Assembly: GCA_022690815.1 (NCBI GenBank)
Contig: JALCZJ010000007.1
Span: 1-64,000, forward strand
DNA: 64,000 nt
Source of the DNA: Ferrimicrobium sp.
GTDB taxonomy: Bacteria > Actinomycetota > Acidimicrobiia > Acidimicrobiales > Acidimicrobiaceae
Direction of reading: 5' to 3'
A model generated the notes under the pieces. That model did no database searches and was not told the origin of the DNA. It was given only the letters and a program-made list of their open reading frames with translations. Of this stretch, positions 8,401 through 16,503 are shown in pieces; the first letter of the stretch is position 1, and each line of letters starts with the position of its first letter. The position numbers were made by a program, and so were the translations under genes.

Positions 8401-10073
8401 GACAGTCTGTTGCCGAGGAGAATGAGATGAAGGCGAAGGTCGCCGTCGGTGCCGATCAGGAGACGAGTCGAAAGGCGACGATCAGACTCCAACAGTGACG
8501 CAATGGCGACCAGGTCAGAGGTGATAAATTCGTCGTTCTCCTCTTGTTGGTAGCTCTCTTCGACCGACTCGGCGACAAGGTCAAGTGCACCAAGCACCTT
8601 CGGCAAGAAGTCTGAATCGATCTCTTGGCGCAGTTTGGCACGGATCCGGGCCCGCCACGGGGTAGTTACCCGATCCAGTTCGTCGCGCAACTTATCGAGG
8701 CCATCCGGGGTGAGCGAGCCGAGCAGTACGTACTCGAGCACGAGGCGGCGTTCACCATAGAACCGGCCAACCTGCTTGGGGACCCCTTCGCAGTAGATCG
8801 ACAAGGTATCGTCAATGCGATCTTCAATCCCAAATTCGACGCGATCACCCGGCACCAGCACAAGGAGATGACGTGGGCCAGTCGGCTCTTGACTGAGAAA
8901 CACCTGCGTGCGAGAGACCTCTTCGACCAGGAGGCCGGCACGCGCGAGCTCAAGAAAATCGTTCATCTGCAGGGCAAGCACGGTATCGATGTTGAGCGAG
9001 GTAACGAAGTCCCGTAGGACTCGATAGGAATGACTCGTAGGGAGCAAGTTCAGGCGTTGGCGTGCCGCCTCAAGGCGGGTCGCTACCTCGGGCACCGCTA
9101 GCCCTATTGAACCAGTGCGATGCGGCCGAAAGATGCCGACGAAATCGACCTCCCCCTCTGGTGCCTTGAATGAGACGGCGCGCAGTTGCGAAAAGTCAAG
9201 AATCTCGGAACGTGCTGGCAGGACCTGGATTCGATAGCTCGTTGTGAGCCCCCGTGGCCACTGCCGATCGATGACGACATCCTCGCGGGTGAGTCCAAGA
9301 TCGAGGCGAGCGCCTTTCTTTGGACGGCGAATCTCGGCAAAAGGCAAAAAGTGGGAGAATGCAGAGTCGCTGACGGGAGCCTCAGTTTTTCCGTTGATCG
9401 GGAACTCCTGATCTTCAACGAGATGGAGAAGGTCTGACAGCATGCGGTCACGGTCACGGTTGAAGTGGTGTAACTGCTGATAGCGTTTGGCAAGGGTTCG
9501 CAGTAATTGTTCAGCCTCGACCTTGGTGACTGCGATGGGGATTTGTGCGGCAAAGAACGAAAGCAGGTCCGATGGTTGGGCCGATGAGACATTGCAGCCA
9601 CAACTTGCGAGATCGGATCGTTCGAGAATTGGGTGGATCGTCGTGAGTCGATCAGACTTCTCTCGAATGGTCTGCAGGAATGTGTCGACGAGGAATTCCA
9701 TGTCGTTGCTCACGATGGAGATCATCGTTCCTGGAGCTCGCATGGTCGAAAAGACGGATTCCAACTCGGAGAACCCATCGGGCCGACAACGAATCCGCAC
9801 CACATCAGACCCTCGAACAATCTCCATCACGCATATGTCATCGGTTCCGATGGCATCGAGCGTATGCATCTGCGAGGTCAGTGCGGCGATGACGAAGTCG
9901 GTTGAGAAGGCGGTCTCTTCCTCTGGATCGATGTGAGCCGTAAAGAGGCGGGCAAAACCGAGAAAGGCCTTACGCTTCGCAGGCGTCTGAGCCTGAGACT
10001 CGAGGTCTCTGAGACGCTCCTTCAAACCGCTAAAGACCGGATTTTTGGCAGGCTTCTTCGATGTAAGTGTCAA
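5406..10073 (-). CDS. gdh: NAD-specific glutamate dehydrogenase, large (about 180 kDa) type
   Basis: A 1555-residue protein of the GDH-1500/1600 class, which converts glutamate to 2-oxoglutarate and ammonia with NAD. The N-terminal half carries regulatory regions typical of the class. The catalytic core is around residues 730-1150, with GGPVARGGIRFSDRMEDFR and the substrate-binding VPVGSKGGFIVK. A long C-terminal helical region completes the protein. Length agrees with full-size homologues, so the gene appears intact. It stands alone, convergent with bluB and divergent from the DUF1614 gene. The likely role is catabolic glutamate oxidation feeding the TCA cycle, whose icd and gltA genes are also in this window. 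Confidence 0.95.
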   Translation of the reverse strand: MTLTSKKPAKNPVFSGLKERLRDLESQAQTPAKRKAFLGFARLFTAHIDPEEETAFSTDFVIAALTSQMHTLDAIGTDDICVMEIVRGSDVVRIRCRPDGFSELESVFSTMRAPGTMISIVSNDMEFLVDTFLQTIREKSDRLTTIHPILERSDLASCGCNVSSAQPSDLLSFFAAQIPIAVTKVEAEQLLRTLAKRYQQLHHFNRDRDRMLSDLLHLVEDQEFPINGKTEAPVSDSAFSHFLPFAEIRRPKKGARLDLGLTREDVVIDRQWPRGLTTSYRIQVLPARSEILDFSQLRAVSFKAPEGEVDFVGIFRPHRTGSIGLAVPEVATRLEAARQRLNLLPTSHSYRVLRDFVTSLNIDTVLALQMNDFLELARAGLLVEEVSRTQVFLSQEPTGPRHLLVLVPGDRVEFGIEDRIDDTLSIYCEGVPKQVGRFYGERRLVLEYVLLGSLTPDGLDKLRDELDRVTTPWRARIRAKLRQEIDSDFLPKVLGALDLVAESVEESYQQEENDEFITSDLVAIASLLESDRRLSTRLLIGTDGDLRLHLILLGNRLSLSQILPVIENFGLKVSDEQPYRGRSGNRELWIIDLGLVVDDDQSAERLNSERVRERVEQSLAAIWLGHEENDQLNQLAITADLNPEEIAVLRALASYLRLTNLGYSEAYCQQALVGQPVLARMLVRLFFNRFDPDISDMDREESEGRLMSSLDEALATVSSLDQDKVLRGMSELIRAMLRTNLFQAERKAVAFKIDPRPLTFLPDPKPRYEIYLRNETTEAVHLRGGPVARGGIRFSDRMEDFRTEILGLMKAQTVKNAVIVPVGSKGGFIVKDLDPKSRNAAKIERSYRIFMETLLSLTDNLIAGKIVPPEQTLCHDGPDHYLVVAADKGTATYSDIANEIAVSRGYWLGDAFASGGSHGFDHKQMGITAKGAWVSVEHLFDSLGIDVARTPIRVVGIGDLSGDVFGNGMLRSHQLKLVAAFDHRHIFLDPDPEPEVSWQARAAIFSQGAGTTWEDYPKSAISEGGGVFPRSVKSITISPQIAEVLAIPVGSYEPNQLIKHILGAPVDLLFNGGIGTYVKASTEANIDVADKANDPVRLNGNEVRARVIGEGGNLGMTQLGRIEYCLSGGHCNTDSIDNSAGVDTSDHEVNIKIALDALVQEGVLTVDQRNDVLAQCVSEVETQVLADNVYQNWALSAAEARYDRSWGEITRLLRHLVDTAGLAPSVESLPDPSITAVDTPSRKLTRAELAIIISYVKLDLNQQLMESSLLDHPLTDGLYEEYFPLPVRQRIEQLSLRHPLRRELIATTIANVIVNHVGVFGVQAIAAAANISIVQAAEYLYLALVLTDARTTVRRLLWSSGTSFDARMDAYLGFQDLVCTSALELRLVLSQPDKLFDTDNLSQLVTQVKTVARDLSAREELPTSWLQRREHLAQAEIDQQAIDLLVPGRALALYLSLLVDQANSIDDLEGFVESLYQLELDSGIATTRELLTAASTSDLSSVLAQQQVQDRLNNLSRTLYQGQPLDDGITTAVNKVAENLRKGEMLQALLESLKF

Positions 10074-10353
10074 CTTCGACTCCTTTGTCGAGTAGATCTA
10101 TGCTCTAACTTAGCGGCTCTAGGCCCACTCATGCAACACCGCGGAGCTTCTCTTTTGATGCCGAGGGCCGTGGCCAGGACTTTCCTGCTCGAATAATCGG
10201 CAAAGATCGTGGTCGTCTTAATGGGCTCTTCATGGACTCAGGCATCACGGAGCCCCTCAGTCACCGCTCGGTCAGGTTGTGCGCGGTAGCGCTAGGTTGG
10301 AGGGTGTGATAGCGCCAAGCGTTGGTGCTAGCCCTTAGGAATGGAGAAGTAGT

Positions 10354-11040
10354 ATGCGTCGTTCTGTGTACTGGGCGCTTGCATGGCCGTTCTTCCTCGC
10401 GTTAGCCTTCTTACTCGCTATCTTGATCGGATTGGTAGCGCTGGATCTGTTGAGCTTTGCATATCGACGGATTGGTATCGCTCCCGGTTGGCTGCTGCTC
10501 ACGCTCGTTGGCACCATTGTCGGGAGTTTTATCAACGTCCCTGTGGCCCGCGTTCACAACCCAGTCGAGCAGCCCATCGAGCGCTCGATCAGCTTTCTTG
10601 GTATCCGTTATGTAATACCGACGCCGCCGCGTCCTAGCGAGACGACGATTGCGGTCAACCTCGGTGGAGCCGTAATCCCGACGATGTTATCGGTATATCT
10701 TGCGGTTCATGATCATTTGGAGTTGCTCGCACTCATCGGAGTGGCAATTGCAGCAGTAGTGGTCCGTTTCGTCGCCCGTCCTATACGAGGTGTGGGGATC
10801 GCGGTGCCGATTGTCTTACCGGCCCTTGTCGCCGTGATCCTCGCGTCACTGCTCACCGTTCACTATCTCGCAGCGCTCGCCTATATTATCGGGGTCATGG
10901 GGGTACTCGTCGGTGCTGATTTGTCGAATCTCAACAAAACACGATCCCTCGGTGCGTCGATCGTCTCAATCGGTGGGGCAGGAACATTTGACGGCATTTT
11001 CCTCACAGGTCTCCTGGCCGTCTTGCTTGCCTCAATCTGA
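10354..11040 (+). CDS. DUF1614 family membrane protein
   Basis: A 228-residue integral membrane protein that matches the DUF1614 family as I recall it. It shows two N-terminal hydrophobic segments, the short conserved stretch GSFINVPV, a soluble-looking section with VIPTPPRP around residue 90, and several further membrane segments with conserved glycine-rich turns. The ATG follows a GGAGAAG ribosome-binding site. Function is unknown; the family occurs mostly in archaea and thermophilic or acidophilic bacteria. It is divergent from the glutamate dehydrogenase gene and convergent with icd, so the neighbourhood gives no functional clue. Confidence 0.75.
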   Translation: MRRSVYWALAWPFFLALAFLLAILIGLVALDLLSFAYRRIGIAPGWLLLTLVGTIVGSFINVPVARVHNPVEQPIERSISFLGIRYVIPTPPRPSETTIAVNLGGAVIPTMLSVYLAVHDHLELLALIGVAIAAVVVRFVARPIRGVGIAVPIVLPALVAVILASLLTVHYLAALAYIIGVMGVLVGADLSNLNKTRSLGASIVSIGGAGTFDGIFLTGLLAVLLASI

Positions 11041-11120
11041 TCGAGATGATGTGGTGCTGTGCTAATCACTGACCCTTAGCGCACGCGAGTAATCGTTGTG
11101 GTGCTGCGCCGGGGACGACA

Positions 11121-12572
11121 TCATTGCCCTTGACTCAGGGAGTAGCCCGGGACTCCATCGAAGGCGAACAGTCCTTCGGTTTTGATGAACGGCAACCCAG
11201 CGGCGTCGAGCCGACGAAGCTGATCGATAAGGTCCGCGGTTGTGAGAACGGTCGATGGATCGGCCGCCTGAAACCGACAACGCCAGTGGTCGACACAGAA
11301 GGTCTCGGCTGCTCCATCTGGATACACCTTCTGGCCGCGGTTGCTGATCATGATCAGCCCCATATGGGGGTTGAGATTTGCCTCGATCATGTGACCGAGT
11401 TCGTCAGCGCTACCTCGCCATTCGAGGAAGATGTCGATCCCCGCAATGGTCTTGACCTCGATTGGACGATCCGTTACCGTAACGGCGATTGGCTCTTCCG
11501 TATCTGGATAGTGAACAGGTGTGAGCTGTTGAGGAGCCTCTCCAAGTCGTTCGATTACCGACTTTGCAAATTCTGCGGTACTCACCATGCGCTCTGATCG
11601 ACCCTCGGTAAAGATGTCTTGGGTATGGACACCATCTTCGATCGTCCGCAGCCAGGCGTTGTGGACACTGGTAGCGATCTCCCCGAGCCCAAGGTGAACC
11701 AACATCAAGACGGCTCCCATCAGAAGGCCCGATGGATTGGCCACATTTTGACCTGCTAATGGGGGTGCTGATCCGTGGATCGCTTCGAACATCGCAATCT
11801 CATCGCCAATGTTTGCGCTGCCAGCCAATCCGACAGAGCCGGTGATCTCGGCTGCGACATCCGAGAGGATATCTCCATAGAGGTTCGGTAAAACGAGAAC
11901 GTCGAACTGCTCTGGTGCGGTGGCAAGCTTCGCGGTTCCAATATCGATGATCCAGTGCTCGGATTCGATATCGGGATACTGGGCCGCGACCTCATCGAAG
12001 ATTTTGTGGAACGTTCCATCGGAGAGCTTCATGATGTTATCCTTAGTGAAGCTGGTGACCTTGTGGCGGTGGTAGCGGCGCGCGTACTCGAAGGCATAAC
12101 GAATAATGCGCTCGCTGCCAGGGCGTGTGATGAGTTTGAGCGTCTGAAAGACGTCTTGGGTCTGGCGATGTTCGATGCCTCCGTAGAGGTCCTCCTCGTT
12201 CTCACGAATGATGACTAGATCCATACCCGGATGCTGGGTTGGGATGAACGGTGCGTAGGAGATGCAAGGACGTATGTTGGCATAGAGTCCGAACGTTTTG
12301 CGAATGGTCACGTTGACACTCTTGAACCCACCACCTTGTGGTGTGGTGATTGGGGCCTTCAGTAGAACCTTGGTGCGTCGTAGCGAGTCCCAGGCGCCTG
12401 GTTCGACGCCGGACGAGATGCCTTGCTCAAAGACCTGCGCACCTACTTTGATGCGTTCAATCTCGAGATTGGCACCTGCGGCCTCAAGAATATCCAGAGT
12501 GGCAGCCATGATTTCTGGTCCAATGCCGTCCCCCTCGGCGACGGTGATGCGTTTTGCCCTGTCGGTGCCCAT
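11121..12572 (-). CDS. icd: NADP-dependent isocitrate dehydrogenase
   Basis: A 483-residue enzyme that oxidises isocitrate to 2-oxoglutarate. The N-terminus has the GDGIGPEI motif of beta-decarboxylating dehydrogenases, the substrate-binding region includes RENEEDLYGGIEH (around residue 122), and LPNLYGDILSDVAAEI and EAIHGSAPP lie in the nucleotide-binding part. About 140 extra C-terminal residues make it the long Thermus/Rickettsia-type subfamily rather than the 416-residue E. coli form. NADP preference is inferred from that subfamily. A possible small ORF lies immediately upstream on the same strand. Confidence 0.92.
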   Translation of the reverse strand: MGTDRAKRITVAEGDGIGPEIMAATLDILEAAGANLEIERIKVGAQVFEQGISSGVEPGAWDSLRRTKVLLKAPITTPQGGGFKSVNVTIRKTFGLYANIRPCISYAPFIPTQHPGMDLVIIRENEEDLYGGIEHRQTQDVFQTLKLITRPGSERIIRYAFEYARRYHRHKVTSFTKDNIMKLSDGTFHKIFDEVAAQYPDIESEHWIIDIGTAKLATAPEQFDVLVLPNLYGDILSDVAAEITGSVGLAGSANIGDEIAMFEAIHGSAPPLAGQNVANPSGLLMGAVLMLVHLGLGEIATSVHNAWLRTIEDGVHTQDIFTEGRSERMVSTAEFAKSVIERLGEAPQQLTPVHYPDTEEPIAVTVTDRPIEVKTIAGIDIFLEWRGSADELGHMIEANLNPHMGLIMISNRGQKVYPDGAAETFCVDHWRCRFQAADPSTVLTTADLIDQLRRLDAAGLPFIKTEGLFAFDGVPGYSLSQGQ

Positions 12573-12590
12573 CTTTGCTCCTCGTCTTCG

Positions 12591-12803
12591 TTAGCTCCTC
12601 GCCCTCTCGACGAGGTACGGCTTGCGCACTGTCCGCTCGGTCGCGAAAGTTAGAGAAACCTCTGTGTCCTCACGTTGATCAATCAAATTGTAGACGACAC
12701 TTGTCTGAGCCACCAAAAGTGGATGGGTGACGGTCGTCAATGCAAGCCCGCGAACAGCTGATTGCAAGGTTGGACGGGTGGCCGTGCTGGGTACTGAGAG
12801 CAC
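12591..12803 (-). CDS. possible small protein upstream of icd, unidentified
   Basis: An open frame ends 18 bases before the icd start and encodes a protein-like C-terminal stretch (for example HPLLVAQTSVVYNLI then FATERTVRKPYLVE). The start is uncertain: GTG at 12803 gives 70 residues, but I see no good ribosome-binding site, and the frame stays open further upstream with poorer composition. No family recognised. It could be a real leader gene of icd, a decayed gene or chance. Confidence 0.3.
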   Translation of the reverse strand: MLSVPSTATRPTLQSAVRGLALTTVTHPLLVAQTSVVYNLIDQREDTEVSLTFATERTVRKPYLVERARS

Positions 12804-12984
12804 GAATCGCGAGTCGCGGTAGCGACTGGGGCTACCGCTAGGGGGTGTTAGAGTCGATTTTTGAGGTCGAGACGATGGGGATGCCCATCGGACCATCGTA
12901 GGGGTGGTCATGAACGTGCTGGCAACTACGACCTCGCCGTCGGGCCGATGTTGTTGGTATGCTGGACCGAAGCGGAGGAGGGAC

Positions 12985-13872
12985 ATGAACGACGAGCAGC
13001 TTGAACAGATGCGGTCCGGGTCGGGATTTATCGCTGCGCTCGACCAGAGCGGTGGGAGCACACCGTCGGCGTTAGCGCATTATGGCATCCCTCGGGAGGC
13101 CTATCACGGCGATGCTGAGATGTTGGATCTGATGCACGAGATGCGTACAAGGATTATGACCGACCCGAGTTTTCGAGGAGATCGGATCCTTGGAGCGATT
13201 CTGTTCGAGGACACCATGGATCGAAAGGTCGCAAACCTGGATACCCCGACCTACCTCTGGACCGAGCGCCATGTGGTCCCCTTCGTCAAGGTTGACAAGG
13301 GTTTGGCAGATGAGATCGACGGAGCCCGCTGTATGAACCCCATGCCTGGGCTTGAGGGATTGCTCGCTCGAGCCATCCAAAAAGGTGTCTTTGGCACCAA
13401 AATGCGGTCGTTCATTCACTTGGCAAATGCGAGAGGGATTCAGGCGGTGGTTGACCAGCAGTTTGAGATTGGTCGCACGATCGCTCGTCGAGGCCTGATA
13501 CCGATTCTTGAGCCAGAGATCGATATCACGAGCCCTGAGAAGTCTGAAGCTGAGCGTATGCTGCGTGACGCGATCTTGGAGTCCCTTGAGGGGTTGGTGC
13601 CTGACGAGTTGATCATGCTCAAGCTCACGTTGCCTGAACAGGACGATTTTTATGCACCGTTGCTGCAACACCCAAATGTGGTGCGGGTCGTTGCTCTTTC
13701 TGGGGGGTACTCTCGAGACGAGGCCTCGAGCCGACTCGCTCGCAATCATGGCATGATTGCGAGTTTCTCACGGGCTCTCACTGAAGGGCTCACGGTTGAC
13801 ATGAGTGATACTGCGTTCCAACAGGAATTCAAGAGTGCGGTCGATCAGGTATTTTCAGCTTCCATCACGTGA
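12985..13872 (+). CDS. fda: class I fructose-bisphosphate aldolase
   Basis: Cleaves fructose 1,6-bisphosphate to dihydroxyacetone phosphate and glyceraldehyde 3-phosphate through a Schiff-base lysine, needing no metal. Visible family features are FIAALDQSGGSTP near the N-terminus, the ILGAILFEDTMDR stretch, VVPFVKVDKGLADE, the PILEPEID strand and LKLTLP. The 295-residue length fits bacterial class I enzymes of the fructose-bisphosphate aldolase class I family. ATG 12985 is chosen because GGAGGAGGG stands directly upstream and the protein then begins at the family N-terminus; an upstream ATG at 12904 would add an unrelated leader. It is monocistronic, with a hairpin downstream. Confidence 0.9.
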   Translation: MNDEQLEQMRSGSGFIAALDQSGGSTPSALAHYGIPREAYHGDAEMLDLMHEMRTRIMTDPSFRGDRILGAILFEDTMDRKVANLDTPTYLWTERHVVPFVKVDKGLADEIDGARCMNPMPGLEGLLARAIQKGVFGTKMRSFIHLANARGIQAVVDQQFEIGRTIARRGLIPILEPEIDITSPEKSEAERMLRDAILESLEGLVPDELIMLKLTLPEQDDFYAPLLQHPNVVRVVALSGGYSRDEASSRLARNHGMIASFSRALTEGLTVDMSDTAFQQEFKSAVDQVFSASIT

Positions 13873-14000
13873 GGTGATCATGCTCGGTGGTGTGGATTAT
13901 AGGGATGCAAGAAAGTGTCGCCGTCTGGAGTGTGGGTCCGATGTGCCTCGCAGAGCTGCTGGCGGCGCGGTCGAGCAACCCGGACTGATTGAGGTTGCAT

Positions 14001-14023
14001 AACGCCTCCAATCCAGAGGCGTT
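14001..14023 (+). terminator. hairpin downstream of fda, likely terminator
   Basis: AACGCCTC at 14001-14008 pairs with GAGGCGTT at 14016-14023 (8 bp, 7-base loop). A weak outer GCATA/TATGC pairing flanks it. The T-rich stretch TCTTTGTTTG comes only about ten bases later, so termination may be weak or need Rho. It lies 130 bases past the fda stop. Confidence 0.5.
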
Positions 14024-14162
14024 GGTGCTATGCGTCTTTGTTTGATTCCGACCAATGACGACCACGGCCGCTTCGCGTGATTAGCCGTGCCGCCTGAGCG
14101 TTTGTGCTGCTCGAGAGAGCTTAAGGTCGTCGTGACAGCATTGGAGCGTGTCGGGGGTTCCA

Positions 14163-14825
14163 TCAGCTCGGCGCGCTGATCGTACGCCGCTCCACCGTTC
14201 CATCGGTGTGTCCGATCAAGATTGTTCCGACCATCGATGGGGGAAAGAGCCCGTGGTCTACGACCCCCGGCGTGGCGGAAAACCATGATGCAAGAGCTTG
14301 TGGGTCATCGACGGAACCGTGGTAGTCGCCGATCACACCTCCGTCAGGGCTCAGCGGGACGTCCCTGAGGGTGACGGTGCTGTTACCGAGTCGACGCAGC
14401 GTGGATCCAAGCCCGAAGGCTAAAAGCTCCAAGGGTATCGGGCCATGGATCCGCTCGACGACCTTTGAGGAATCGGCAATGACGACAAAGTATTGCGCGG
14501 TAATGGCGACGAGCTTTTCACGGGTATGGGCAGCTCCACCGCCCTTGACAAGCCAACCCTCGGTTGAGATCTGGTCGGCGCCGTCAATAGCGATATCGAG
14601 GCTAGAGACATCGGTAAAGGGCTCGACCACGAGGCCGAGCTGGCGAGCGATCGCTTCGGTGTGGGGTGAGGTGGCCACACACCGAATCCGGCGTTGTGTT
14701 TGTGCGAGTGCCGAGAGGAGAAAGGCGACGGTTGACCCGGTTCCAAGACCGACCGTCATATGGTCCTTTACGAAGGATACTGCCTCCTGGGCTGCTAACT
14801 GCTTTTCTCTGGCTACATCTATCAT
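14163..14825 (-). CDS. rpiA: ribose 5-phosphate isomerase A
   Basis: Interconverts ribose 5-phosphate and ribulose 5-phosphate in the pentose phosphate pathway. Family motifs are GLGTGSTVAFLL (phosphate binding), IDGADQIS with the catalytic Asp, and WLVKGGGAAHTREK with the catalytic lysine region. ATG 14825 is preferred because GGGAG lies about eight bases upstream and the protein (220 residues, starting MIDVAREKQ) then matches the family; an upstream TTG at 14861 would add 12 residues. The gene is transcribed away from the tRNA-Ala region and convergent with fda. Confidence 0.92.
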   Translation of the reverse strand: MIDVAREKQLAAQEAVSFVKDHMTVGLGTGSTVAFLLSALAQTQRRIRCVATSPHTEAIARQLGLVVEPFTDVSSLDIAIDGADQISTEGWLVKGGGAAHTREKLVAITAQYFVVIADSSKVVERIHGPIPLELLAFGLGSTLRRLGNSTVTLRDVPLSPDGGVIGDYHGSVDDPQALASWFSATPGVVDHGLFPPSMVGTILIGHTDGTVERRTISAPS

Positions 14826-14861
14826 TGCGCTGACTCCCGAGCGGTTGGCGATCGATCCCAA

Positions 14862-15415
14862 TGTGGATCCTCGACAGGTGGCTTGAGTCTAACGGCGAAC
14901 GTTGACACACACCGACGAGGTTCATGATGGCTACCAATGCCTCGGACATCGTTAAAGTTCTCAGTTGCAATGGGGTATCCGTGTCACGGTTGGCTACCCC
15001 CGGGTGGTAGGAGATATTCGGGCGCCTTCTGTGACGTTGCGACGACCTAACGGTCGTATTGGCGCTCCCATGGTCCGCTTGGATGGGTGATCATTACTGA
15101 CACCGGTGGCTCGACTCATGGTTAACCATACGATGGTGCGCGTCGGGTCGCTTCGTGCCAGAGAATTTGAGCTTAACGAGGTTGGGATGTGTGCAGCCAG
15201 CTCCCACCGAACTCAAGACCCAAATCAGGCAGCGTCAGCGTCCTATCGTCCGTATCTGCTACAGCGAAATCTGACGGGCGGTCGGTGCCCAGTCCCAACG
15301 ATTGTTGAGCGCCGCTCGGCCAGGGGCTCGTCTTGGTTCTGCGTCGAAAGCTCCAGTCGTTGTGGGCGCCTCAGCGACGAGGCCATTGCGGGTGATATGG
15401 ACCCGCAACACGGGG
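14862..15415. other. gene-free region between rpiA and tRNA-Ala
   Basis: Open frames here are short, lack ribosome-binding sites, and the longest runs across the tRNA gene on the opposite strand, so none is credible. I see no convincing hairpin or repeat. Confidence 0.4.
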
Positions 15416-15488
15416 TGGAGGTGAAGGGACTCGAACCCTCGGCCTCTACATTGCGAACGTAGCGCTCTACCAGCTGAGCTACACCCCC
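15416..15488 (-). tRNA. tRNA-Ala (anticodon CGC)
   Basis: The minus strand folds into a standard cloverleaf of 73 bases: acceptor GGGGGTG with CACCTCC, D-arm GCTC/GAGC, anticodon stem CTACG/TGTAG with loop TTCGCAA, and T-arm with loop TTCGAGT. The anticodon CGC reads GCG. The acceptor stem has the G3-U70 wobble pair that identifies alanine tRNA, which supports the call independently. No CCA end is encoded. Confidence 0.95.
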
Positions 15489-15516
15489 GGGCGTAGCAAA
15501 GTCTACCCGATCAAAC

Positions 15517-15966
15517 TCAGGCGATGGCTCGTTCGGAGGCACTTACGGGCGATTGCGCCATACGTCGCTGTGTCGGATTGGATACGCGTGCTTTGGCAAC
15601 GTTCTTGCTCGCGCGTACGAGCATGAGGAACACAACGATCGAGAACAGGCTGATGAGGGTTAGCACGAGACCGATGGGCGTGGCAACTGCTGTGAGAATC
15701 AACCCGATCACAAGTGAGAGCGTCAGCGAAGCGAGCGTACGTTGCCGTCTGCGGTAACTTGGCATCGGCGAGGAGTACGGGCGTGTTGGCTCGGCTGGAA
15801 GCCGTCGTGTTGGGTAGCTTTGGATTCCCATCTCAAGTGCTCCAAGCTGTTGACGGAAGGCAACGATCGAGCGCAGATAGTCCTTGCGCTTGTGGGCACC
15901 AACGAGTGGTTGCGCGAGCACGAGCGACCATCCAACAACCAGAGCAACAACGATTCCAGCCTGCAT
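15517..15966 (-). CDS. small membrane protein of unknown function
   Basis: A 149-residue protein starting MQAGIVVALVVGW, with one N-terminal membrane segment, a charged arginine-rich middle, and two closely spaced hydrophobic segments near residues 85-120, ending in a basic tail. ATG 15966 is preferred because GAGGGGG lies about nine bases upstream. It begins five bases after the moaC stop, so it is probably co-transcribed with moaC. I recognise no family and assign no function. Confidence 0.6.
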   Translation of the reverse strand: MQAGIVVALVVGWSLVLAQPLVGAHKRKDYLRSIVAFRQQLGALEMGIQSYPTRRLPAEPTRPYSSPMPSYRRRQRTLASLTLSLVIGLILTAVATPIGLVLTLISLFSIVVFLMLVRASKNVAKARVSNPTQRRMAQSPVSASERAIA

Positions 15967-15970
15967 ACAA

Positions 15971-16456
15971 TTATTCCCCCTCGTCTCGCCGCCAAATCCC
16001 GGACTTGCCACCAGTCTTTTCCCAAAGGGCAAGTTCTCCGATAACCATCGAGCGATCGTATGATTTGCACATATCGTAGATCGTGAGTGCCGCGATGGAA
16101 GCCGCTGTCAATGCCTCCATCTCCACGCCGGTCCGGTCGACGGTCTCGACTTGGGCCTCCACCTCGACATAGGTGTCACCTAGGGTGAAGTTGATATACA
16201 CTGAGCCAATCAGGAGAGGGTGGCACAACGGAATTAGATCAGGAGTTCGCTTCGACGCTTGGATGCCGGCGATTCTTGCAGCACCGAGCACATCACCCTT
16301 GTTGACCGCGTTGTTGGCGACCAAAGCGGTCGTCTCTGGCTTCATGAACACCTTGCACCGAGCCAGCGCCCGCCGGTGCGTCGGCTCTTTCGGGGTGACA
16401 TCTACCATCCGTGCTCGACCCAACGGGTCAAGGTGCGTAAGCTCTCGATCTGCCAT
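15971..16456 (-). CDS. moaC: cyclic pyranopterin monophosphate synthase
   Basis: MoaC performs the second half of the first molybdopterin step, turning 3',8-cyclo-GTP made by MoaA into cyclic pyranopterin monophosphate. The 161-residue protein shows the family start THLDPLGRARMVDV, the conserved DLIPLCHPLLI loop near residue 75, and the C-terminal MCKSYDRSM segment with the active-site lysine. It lies downstream of moaA on the same strand (47-base gap), so the two probably form one operon. Confidence 0.95.
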   Translation of the reverse strand: MADRELTHLDPLGRARMVDVTPKEPTHRRALARCKVFMKPETTALVANNAVNKGDVLGAARIAGIQASKRTPDLIPLCHPLLIGSVYINFTLGDTYVEVEAQVETVDRTGVEMEALTAASIAALTIYDMCKSYDRSMVIGELALWEKTGGKSGIWRRDEGE

Positions 16457-16503
16457 GCCTACACTTTAGGTGGCAAATCGTGGGCGCGGCGGCGATTTTA
16501 CGA

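Noticed and set aside
12904-12984. Longer start for the aldolase
   Set aside because: The added 27 residues do not resemble the family, and the strong ribosome-binding site lies just before ATG 12985.
15106-15462. 118-residue plus-strand frame
   Set aside because: It runs through the antisense of tRNA-Ala, has no ribosome-binding site and a biased composition.
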